Of a stretch of 64,000 bases of DNA, positions 54,525-62,600 are shown one piece after another. The stretch lies in assembly GCA_937923625.1 (NCBI GenBank), contig CALDTV010000007.1, positions 79,126 through 143,125 of the forward strand, written 5' to 3'. The translations under genes and the position numbers were made by a program. This DNA is from an uncultured Alphaproteobacteria bacterium (lineage in GTDB: Bacteria; Pseudomonadota; Alphaproteobacteria; Micavibrionales; Micavibrionaceae). Within the stretch, counting starts at the first letter, position 1. Each line of letters begins with the position of its first letter. The notes under the pieces are model-generated. The model was not told where the DNA came from and ran no database searches. It saw only the letters and a list, made by a program, of their open reading frames with translations.

Positions 54525-54971
54525 TTAATATAACTTTAAAGCTTCATCTAACTTTGTAGAAACTTGTTTCCATGCTTCTTGACGCCCCATATATTGTTGT
54601 TTCGCATTAACTGTCAAAAGCGTTTTGTCAGTAGAAAAATCTTCTAAAGATATAGTAAAAACCGTGCCAATTGCATTTCCATACCCATTTCTAATATGAT
54701 CTTCCATATAGCGCGTTCCTAAAACAGAGCCTTTTGGATATTGTTTTGCTTCCGCTTCACCAATAACCTTAAGTCCATTAGATTCCATGAGATTTTCTAA
54801 TTCCAACTCCATAAAAGAGACTTCTGGAGAATCATAGATGGCGGCATATTGATAATTTGAAAGTTTAATTTCGTTATTTTTTAATGCTGAAGAAGCCATC
54901 ATATCACTTGAAGCGCAAGCTGTCATAAAGGTACAAATTATAACTAAACAAAATGTTCTAATATTTTTCAT
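54525..54971 (-). CDS. Unknown lipoprotein
   Basis: The 148-residue protein has a lipoprotein signal with lipobox MTAC (MKNIRTFCLVIICTFMTACASS). The mature part is mixed, with ELENLMESNGLKVIGEAEAKQYPKG and VFTISLEDFSTDKTLLTVNAKQQYMG, ending in a helix. No family I can name. It precedes the methylase-like gene on the same strand by 4 bp. Confidence 0.75.
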   Translation of the reverse strand: MKNIRTFCLVIICTFMTACASSDMMASSALKNNEIKLSNYQYAAIYDSPEVSFMELELENLMESNGLKVIGEAEAKQYPKGSVLGTRYMEDHIRNGYGNAIGTVFTISLEDFSTDKTLLTVNAKQQYMGRQEAWKQVSTKLDEALKLY

Positions 54972-55031
54972 TTCATATCCTCTTTTTTCTCAAGGTAAAA
55001 GAGATTAAAGTTTTTGTCTATCCAAATAAAT

Positions 55032-56063
55032 TTAATCTCTTAAAAGAGTTTGTGATTTATCGTCTTGTTTTGGTTGATTTGCCTCAGGGTCTTTGTCGCT
55101 GGTTTCAAATTCTGGTGGTTTAGGGCCTGCGGCGACATCACTTTCGTTTGCTGTAACGGGTGGCTTTGCATCTTCGCCTAATTCTTTGTCACCATCTTTG
55201 ACTTCGTGATAGTAAATTAGCTGTGGGTCGGTTGGGTCGATGCCGTTGGCGTCAAAAGCTTCTTTGATGGCTTGCACAGCACGAGCACGGGAGATGACTT
55301 GCTCAGAACGTTCGGAATCAATCCACCAGCGTAGCTTCATACCAAGCGAGGTTGACCCTAAATCCCAGCAAAGCACTTGTGGCGCGGGGGCTTTCAAGAT
55401 TTCTTCGACTTGATCAAGTGAGTTGCGGATGATGCGGGTGATAACGCGGACATCGTAATTGTAACCGACGGTTAAATCCAATTCGACACGGCGTTGTAAT
55501 TGGCTGGTATTAATGGTCACATTGCTTGAGTACACAGTACTGTTTGGGACAATAATGTCACGACCATCATAAGTGCGCAGGACGGTTGCGCGTGGGTCGA
55601 TTCGCATGACAGTGCCCTCAGCTTCGCCAATAACGATTTGATCGCCACGTCGAAACGGCAGGCGGAGGAGAATAAGCAGGCCGGATAGCCAATTTTGAAG
55701 AATATCCTTAAAAACAAAACCAATCGCAAGCGATCCAACCCCAAGGCTAGCGACAAGGTTGCCAGGCTTAAGCGAGGGCATCACAATTGTCAGCGCAATA
55801 AGAACGCCGAGCAGCATAAATGCCCAAAAAGCCAAATCGGATAAAATTTTACCGAGATCAATGCGCTTACGGCGGGTAAAGAATTTCTTGGTGCTAATTT
55901 TTGCCCCCAAGGCCAGTGCCACAAAAACAATTAATAAAAAGAAACCCGCAGCGATGTTGGGTAGGATGGCATAAAAGTTAGTAATCCATTCCTGTATGGT
56001 ATTAATGGCGATGCTTAAGCCGCCCGTAATAGTTTCTACCCCTTTATTATTTGTGTCCTGCAT
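55032..56063 (-). CDS. MscS-family mechanosensitive ion channel
   Basis: The 343-residue protein has three membrane helices, and the pore helix sequence NLVASLGVGSLAIGFVFKDILQNWLSGLLILLRLPFRRGDQI, typical of MscS TM3, followed by the beta domain (GEAEGTVMRIDPRATVLRTYDGRDIIVPNS). The last 70 residues are acidic and disordered. MscS-type channels release solutes during hypo-osmotic shock in the inner membrane. A weak direct link with the lipoprotein gene is suggested by strand only. Confidence 0.92.
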   Translation of the reverse strand: MQDTNNKGVETITGGLSIAINTIQEWITNFYAILPNIAAGFFLLIVFVALALGAKISTKKFFTRRKRIDLGKILSDLAFWAFMLLGVLIALTIVMPSLKPGNLVASLGVGSLAIGFVFKDILQNWLSGLLILLRLPFRRGDQIVIGEAEGTVMRIDPRATVLRTYDGRDIIVPNSTVYSSNVTINTSQLQRRVELDLTVGYNYDVRVITRIIRNSLDQVEEILKAPAPQVLCWDLGSTSLGMKLRWWIDSERSEQVISRARAVQAIKEAFDANGIDPTDPQLIYYHEVKDGDKELGEDAKPPVTANESDVAAGPKPPEFETSDKDPEANQPKQDDKSQTLLRD

Positions 56064-56201
56064 TTTTGATATCCATTGTTTTTGCTTAAGCTTGATCCTT
56101 TAAAAAACACGGTAAAGGCCGTATTAGTTCCTTGCAATGATTTGCTGTCATGTTATCAAGAAAGCCTGTTTTCCTGAACAAGACAAAAATAGGAGTTATA
56201 A

Positions 56202-57803
56202 ATGTCCCCAGAAAAAAACACCACGAAACCTAGAGTCCTTATTTCGGACAAAGTGAATCCCCTCGCGGCAGAAATTTTTGCTAAAAAAGGCTGCGACGTA
56301 GTTGAAAAACACGGTATGAGTCCCGAAGAATTAATTGCTGAAATTCCCAATTATGATGGGTTGGCGATGCGCTCATCCACCACGGTGACGCCAGAAATTC
56401 TAGCCGCAGCGAAAAATCTTAAAGTAATTGGCCGTGCGGGTATTGGCGTGGATAATATTGATGTGAAGGCGGCAACAGACTCAGGTGTGATTGTGATGAA
56501 CACGCCGTTCGGCAATAGTATTACGACGGCTGAGCATGCGATTGCGATGATGTTCGCGCTGGCACGTCAAATCCCACAGGCCAATGAATCGACCCATGCG
56601 GGTAAGTGGGAGAAAAAGAAATTTATGGGCGCGGAGCTTTTCTCAAAAACACTTGGCGTTATTGGGTGCGGTAATATTGGCGGTATTGTTGCGGATCGTG
56701 GTGTTGGTTTAAAAATGAACGTAATTGCGTTTGATCCTTTTTTAACCGAAGAGCGCGCAGTTGAGTTGGGCGTTGAAAAGGTTGAGCTTGATGAACTGTT
56801 TAAGCGCGCTGATTTCATCACTATTCATGTCCCAAAAAATGAAAAAACAGCAGGCCTTATTAATAAAGACGCGATTGCCAAGATGAAAGGCGGTGTACGC
56901 CTGATTAACTGCGCGCGTGGCGGTATCATTGTTGAAGCCGATTTAAAAGAAGCGTTGGATAGCGGAAAGGTCGCTGGCGCTGCGCTGGATGTATTTGAAG
57001 TAGAGCCTGCGAAAGAAAATATCTTGTTCGGTCATCCGAATGTTGTTTGCACGCCGCATTTGGGCGCGGCGACAACCGAAGCGCAGGTGAATGTTGCTAT
57101 TCAAGTGGCAGAACAAATGGCTGATTATTTGGTGAATGGTGCTGTCACAAATGCATTAAATATGCCTTCTATTTCGGCGGATGATGCCCCGCGCTTGAAG
57201 CCTTATATGAAATTAGCCGAACAATTAGGGAGTTTTGCAGGGCAAACGACTGAGAATGCCATCAGATCAGTCAATATTGAATATCAAGGAACAGTGTCAG
57301 AAATTAATACAAAACCATTAACCTCAATGTTGTTGGCAACATTATTGGGCACACAACTTGATACAGTGAACATGGTGAACGCTATGAGTATTGCAGAAAG
57401 CCGTGGTATTACATTTTCTGAAACGCAAAGTGGATCCTCGGCAGATTGGCGCAGTGTCATAACTGTGACCGTAGAAACAGAACAGCGCTCACGCACCGTG
57501 TCAGGCACGTTATTTACAGGTAAGGAACCCCGTATAGTTGATATTGAAGGTGTGCGTATTGAAGCTGGCTTATCAACTGATATGCTTTTTATCCGTAACG
57601 AAGACAAGCCCGGTTTAATTGGCCATGTTGGAACAATTTTAGGCGAGGCAAAGCAAAATATTGCTAATTTCCATCTGGGTCGTAAGCCTGATGGTGAATC
57701 GGCAATTTGCCTTATCTCACTTGATGGCGCTTTATCTGATGATGTATTGGAGAAAATTGCAAAGATTGATCAAGTGACGCAGGCCAAGCGCTTAAATTTT
57801 TAA
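56202..57803 (+). CDS. serA: D-3-phosphoglycerate dehydrogenase SerA
   Basis: SerA oxidises 3-phosphoglycerate to 3-phosphohydroxypyruvate, the first step of serine synthesis. The 533-residue form is the long type: the NAD domain with LGVIGCGNIGGIVADRG at about 145-161 and the catalytic Arg/Glu/His set (NCARGGIIVEADL and PHLGAATTEAQ), an ASB-like domain, and a C-terminal ACT domain (FIRNEDKPGLIGHVGTILGEAKQNIANFHLGR) that usually binds serine as inhibitor. The gene is alone, with its own terminator. Confidence 0.97.
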   Translation: MSPEKNTTKPRVLISDKVNPLAAEIFAKKGCDVVEKHGMSPEELIAEIPNYDGLAMRSSTTVTPEILAAAKNLKVIGRAGIGVDNIDVKAATDSGVIVMNTPFGNSITTAEHAIAMMFALARQIPQANESTHAGKWEKKKFMGAELFSKTLGVIGCGNIGGIVADRGVGLKMNVIAFDPFLTEERAVELGVEKVELDELFKRADFITIHVPKNEKTAGLINKDAIAKMKGGVRLINCARGGIIVEADLKEALDSGKVAGAALDVFEVEPAKENILFGHPNVVCTPHLGAATTEAQVNVAIQVAEQMADYLVNGAVTNALNMPSISADDAPRLKPYMKLAEQLGSFAGQTTENAIRSVNIEYQGTVSEINTKPLTSMLLATLLGTQLDTVNMVNAMSIAESRGITFSETQSGSSADWRSVITVTVETEQRSRTVSGTLFTGKEPRIVDIEGVRIEAGLSTDMLFIRNEDKPGLIGHVGTILGEAKQNIANFHLGRKPDGESAICLISLDGALSDDVLEKIAKIDQVTQAKRLNF

Positions 57804-57848
57804 AAAAATATTAGAAATTCTATTTTACTTAAGAGTTATTTTTTAAAG

Positions 57849-57876
57849 GCAGAGCTTTTATCAGCTCTGCTTTTTT
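57849..57876 (+). terminator. Rho-independent terminator after serA
   Basis: GCAGAGCT pairs perfectly with AGCTCTGC around a 6-base loop at 57849-57870, followed by six Ts. It lies 46 bp after the serA stop and overlaps the end of the convergent gene, whose stop codon is inside the hairpin. Confidence 0.9.
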
Positions 57877-58364
57877 CTTTTTTTCTTATGGTATCTTGCG
57901 CAGGCACCTTCTAGCTCTTGAATGAAAATTTTGCCTTTCTCTCCGCCATTACCACGCATATTATTTGAAATAATGCCGCGCAATGTATCATGGTGCGCGC
58001 GCACGATGGACAGGGCATCGGTATCGAGAGAATCAATGGCTTCCAAAAAATTCAGCATGATGCCTGCTAAATTTCCGACTAAATTAAAATGAAACATCCC
58101 TGCATTCGCTTTTAATTCCATAACGGGTTGCGTTAGGTTTTGTTTTTGTGTTTCAAATCTATCGGCGTTAAAGTTTTTTTGCACATCGTTTAAAGCCTCA
58201 TCTAACTCATTTAAAAATTGTAAGCCAAGCGGCGCAAAATCAACTTCATTTTCTTCTATAGCTTTTTGTGCTTTTTGCACCAGCTCAGGATCAATCGTCC
58301 CACTACCAACTTTTTGTCTTAAGATAGTACTTGCTTTATATATATGTGCTTTTTCTTTTGGCAT
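57861..58364 (-). CDS. Hpt-like helical protein lacking the usual histidine motif
   Basis: The 167-residue all-helical protein follows a response regulator on the same strand with a 15-bp gap. The stretch LTQPVMELKANAGMFHFNLVGNLAGIMLNFLEAID at about 76-110 matches the shape of a histidine phosphotransfer (Hpt) helix (HxLKGSA...G...L), but the phospho-accepting His at that position is replaced. It may interact with the neighbour's receiver without transferring phosphate. Its function is not known. Confidence 0.6.
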   Translation of the reverse strand: MPKEKAHIYKASTILRQKVGSGTIDPELVQKAQKAIEENEVDFAPLGLQFLNELDEALNDVQKNFNADRFETQKQNLTQPVMELKANAGMFHFNLVGNLAGIMLNFLEAIDSLDTDALSIVRAHHDTLRGIISNNMRGNGGEKGKIFIQELEGACARYHKKKRKKQS

Positions 58365-58379
58365 CTAAATAGCTTTCTT

Positions 58380-58895
58380 TTATTTCGTTGCGCCCGAATA
58401 TGATTTTTCATCTTCCTCACGACGGTACGGCCCTGAATAATTAACGGGTGTTCGGCGACGCCTATCTGGGCCAAAAAAATCGCTTGTTTCAACAAAATCC
58501 CTTGGGTTAGATATGACATGAGTGATCCGCCTGCCTAGATCATTTGCCGTGAATGGCTTAATTAAGAATTCCGTGATGGCTGCATCTCGTGCTGTCTCTA
58601 CACGACTCCAAGCAGTGTAACCAGTTACAAAGATAATAGGTGCCATGCGGTTCGGGGACTGAGGATTATGTCGAATTTGCTGCGCCAGCTCTAAGCCGTC
58701 TACCGGATGCATAACCCAATCGGTTATTATAATGTCGTGATTGTTTTTTTGAAATTTCTGAAAAGCTTCCTGTCCATCCATGGCAGTTGTAATATTGTGG
58801 ATGCCAAAATTTCTTAAGACACCTTCAATAATCTGCCGCATCGGAATAACATCTTCTGCCAACAAGATTGATAATTTTTCAAATTGAAAACTCAT
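58380..58895 (-). CDS. CheY-like response regulator with FGPDRRR tail
   Basis: The 171-residue protein has one receiver domain: acidic pair Glu14/Asp15, phospho-accepting Asp59 in DIIITDWVMHPVDGLEL, the Thr in IIFVTGYTA, and the Lys in FLIKPFTANDL. After residue 130 comes the extension FVETSDFFGPDRRRRTPVNYSGPYRREED, common in alphaproteobacterial stand-alone regulators. The output is likely protein interaction. The Hpt-like gene is next on the strand and may be its partner. Confidence 0.92.
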   Translation of the reverse strand: MSFQFEKLSILLAEDVIPMRQIIEGVLRNFGIHNITTAMDGQEAFQKFQKNNHDIIITDWVMHPVDGLELAQQIRHNPQSPNRMAPIIFVTGYTAWSRVETARDAAITEFLIKPFTANDLGRRITHVISNPRDFVETSDFFGPDRRRRTPVNYSGPYRREEDEKSYSGATK

Positions 58896-59608
58896 AAAGA
58901 TAAAATAAAGATTTAATTATACTTCGTATAGAGAAAGGTTTTAAAAGCCGTTAAAATTTTTTTGTTGGTGATCGGAATATATTTTTTAAGTTATCTTAGA
59001 TTATTTCTTAAAGGCCCCACACAAAAATATTTGCATAATATTTGATGTTAGAATCTTGTTGGTCGCCTTATCTTACGAAGTCTTAACTCTGCAGTGCCAT
59101 AGAGCCTGCCCCACATGGATAGTTTATAATAAATTTTCTTTTCTTTACTATATTTTAGTAGTAACTCTTTATAATATTCCTACTTATGTAGGTTAATATT
59201 AAAGTAATTTTTATGTAAGTGTATGTAATAGCTATGTTTTCTGTGTTTTTTTGCGTATTAATTTAATGATTTGTTAAATTATTTTCAACGAAAGGTATTA
59301 GTGCTAATAAAGTGTAAATATTTTTAGTGAGTATAGCAGAATCGTTATATTCCATAATAAATGCTAATTTAGCTTGCATTTTAATAATTCTTCTGGTAAA
59401 TACCTAATACTTACGAAAAATGTTTTAACATAATGTTAATGTTTTTATGGAGTTTTAAAGGCTTTTGTAGATGTTTGGCCTAAAATTGAAGTTTTGAATT
59501 AAAAAAAATCTTGGGTAAATTAATTTGTTTTAAATACTAAATAGAGTAAATTCTTTGTGGGGCATCTTTAAGCCTTTAATGAATTGGAACCAATAAGGAG
59601 AGAATCCA
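58896..59608. other. 713-bp AT-rich intergenic region upstream of the giant adhesin
   Basis: No gene, tRNA or known riboswitch is recognised. The sequence is very AT-rich, with GCCCCACA occurring twice (59014-59021 and 59108-59115). The length fits a promoter region for the large adhesin gene, with binding sites for regulators such as nucleoid proteins, but none can be named. A GEMM-type cyclic di-GMP riboswitch was looked for and not seen. Confidence 0.5.
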
Positions 59609-62600
59609 ATGACTTGTAATAATATCATTTTGTCGCAACCAGAAGCAGGTGCGGTTTTAAGCCACGAAATTCCCGATGATGTGTCGGCACGTTTAAACTT
59701 CGGTCCGCAAGACATTTCCGGGCTTCGCTTAGGGGACTCTGGTGACCTTATTGTTTCTTTTGCTGATGGCGGCCAATTGAATATTACAAATTTTGAAGAG
59801 CTTATTGATAATGGCAACCTTCTTTACTTGGAAGATGGGACACTTATTGATCCTTCAGTTTTGACAGGATCTTTACAGGCGCCGCAAAATTTCAATAGCA
59901 TTGAAACGGCTGCTGGTATCGCGACAGGCGAAGCTATTACAATCGCGCAGCCTGCGGCAAATACGACACAGGAAATCTCTCTCCAGTCTGGTCAGTCGTA
60001 TGTTTGTGATTTTGATCCTGCGAACGCGGCAACAGTTGAGTTGCAGAATGGTCAAATGGTTTTGACTTTTGCTGATGGCTCACAAGTAGTTATTAACAAT
60101 TATTCTGATGTGATGGCGGGTACTTTACCGGCTGAATTAACAGTTGCTGATGGTACAATCATTGATGGAGAAGAGCTTCTTACAGATTTTACAGAAGTGA
60201 TTGAAATTTCTGAAGTTACTGAATTCGTTGAGCCAGTTGAAGAAGTACTTCAAGTAGCGCAGGCAGAGCCTGAAGCTGTTGAAGTTGCAAATATTGAGCC
60301 AGCAGCAGGCGAGAGCTTGAATTCTATCGCAGAACAGTTGGCGCAAGTTGAGCCGGCTTCTGGCGATGGCGCTGGCAGTAACACAGGTTTTGGCTTTAAT
60401 AGTGCGCCAGAAGTTGTTAGCTTCGCTGCGCCCGCCGCGACAGGACCGTTGGGTGCAACAGCGCAGACGTTTACTACTCCTAACCCGCAGCCGCAGCAAA
60501 ACATTATTATCACTGATGATGCGCCAGTTGTTTCTGGCAACACCTCTAATCTTGATGAAACTAATTTGGCCGCTGGTAATGCTATCGTTACAGGTAACGC
60601 TGGAGTTGATTTTGGTAATGATGGTGCGGGAACTGTTGCGCCTAATGGAAGCTTTGCCGCTTCTTGTGAGTTGGCTGGTAACGCGCTCACATCTGGTGGT
60701 GTTGCAGTTGATGTTGTTGCGACATCGAATGGTTATGTCGGGACAGCAGGCGGCGTGACTGTATTTACTTTCGTGATTGACGCGGCTGGTAGCTACACTT
60801 ACACACAAATTGAGCCTTTCGATCATGGTTTGACGAGTGAGCCAAATGAAGCTATTTGCTTGGATTTTGGTATCATTGCGACGGATAATGATGGTGATCC
60901 TGCAACTGGAACTGTGTCAATTAATGTTCTGGACGATGCGCCAAACTTTGAATCTCCTGATGCGGTAGAGGTTGATGAAACTAATTTTGCAAATGGTATG
61001 ATCATGGCGGAAGGACGTATTAATGCGTCTATCGGTCAGGATGATCGTGCGCCGGCTGATGGTAAAGGTAATTACGCTGGTAATGGTGACTTCACAGCAA
61101 GTGATGCAACAAATGGCAATGCGATTACATATTGCGGCAAGCCTATTGCGGTTACATTTGATGCTGACACTAACACCTACACAGGTGTATCTGACGGCGT
61201 TACAATTTTCACACTTGAGATTGATGGCCAAACAGGCGACTTTAAATATAAGCAATTTGAAGCAATCGATCACAACAACACAACTGATCCTAATGAAGTT
61301 ATTACGTTGGAATTTGGTGCGGTTGTTAGAGATTTTGATGGTGACACAATCGTCGGTGACAATATTGTTGTTAAAGTGCGTGATGATGCGCCAGAAGCAG
61401 AAGATGTTATTGCTGATGGTGTTGATGAAACAACAGCTTTTGTTGGCCCACAAACAATTGATGGTACAGTTGGCAGCATATTTGGTAATGATGGTGCTGG
61501 TACTGCGCAAGGTAACGACACATTCACTTCTGGTGGGGCGCGTACGGGTAATGCGCTTACATCAAATGGTGTGCCAGTTACGGTTACTTTCGATGCAGCA
61601 ACGGGTGTCTACACTGGTGTTGCAGGTGGCGAAACTATCTTCACGATGGAAATCCAAAGTAATGGCGAATACGAATTTACATTAATCGGAAGTCTTGATC
61701 ACTCAGATGTGACTGCGGCAAACGAAGTCATTAGCTTAAACTTTGGTTACAGCTTGACTGACAAAGACGGTGATTCTGATGATGCAACGATTACTGTTAA
61801 CGTTGCGGATGATGTTCCTACCATTAGTGATGATTCAAATAGAATTAATGAAGATGCTTTAGCGACGGGTCCTATCACGATCACTGACACATTAGTCTTT
61901 GATTTTGGTCAAGATGGCGAAGGCATGATTATGCCTGTTGATGGCGGTTTCATGGCAAAAGACGAAGAAGGTGGATCGGCGATTGCCCTGACATCTGGTG
62001 GTCAGCCGGTTGTTGTGACGGAAACTGCGAATGGTTACGTTGGTACAGTTAATGGCCAAGAGCTATTTACTCTAGACATTAATCCGACAACAGGTGAGTA
62101 CAGCTTTACGCTTTCTGGTCCTATTGACCACACAAACCCAGGTAGCGATGTTATTTGGTTAAGATTTGAAGCGAAAATTGTTGATGCGGATGGTGATATC
62201 GACACAGCAACAATCCTTGTTGACGTTGTTGATAGCGTCCCAACAATTGGCAACTCATCAGGTAATGTTGATGAAACAAATTTCGATAATGGTCCTCTTG
62301 TTCATACAGATACTTTAGATGTTGATGGCGGAACTGTCTCCCCTAACGGTACGACAGATTCTTCTACACCGCTTATGTCATGTGGTGTTCCAGTTGTTAT
62401 CACGCAAACTGCGACAGGCTATGTTGGGGTTGCGGGCGGTGTGACAGTGTTTACATTGGATGTTGATGCAACAGGTGCGTATACTTACACGCAATTTGCT
62501 TCATTGGATCACGCCGACACAACAGATGGTGACGATATTCTTTCCATCGATTTTGGTATTGTTGTAACGGATGATAACGGCACAACAGCTGACTCAATTA

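Noticed and set aside
58896..59608. Possible cyclic di-GMP riboswitch or 6S RNA in front of the adhesin
   Set aside because: GCCCCACA occurs twice and some short pairing is possible, but no GEMM core or 6S bubble could be traced.
60137..60826. Long reverse-strand frames in the adhesin region (also 60917-61510 and others)
   Set aside because: They lie antisense to one continuous forward frame of 1464 codons with a good start and repeat domains. The reverse frames are Asn/Arg/Cys-rich shadows of GAT/GGT/ACA-biased codons.
61023..61685. Forward-strand frame of 220 codons in the adhesin
   Set aside because: It is out of frame with the adhesin, Leu/Met/Gln-rich with no domain pattern, and results from the repetitive codon use.
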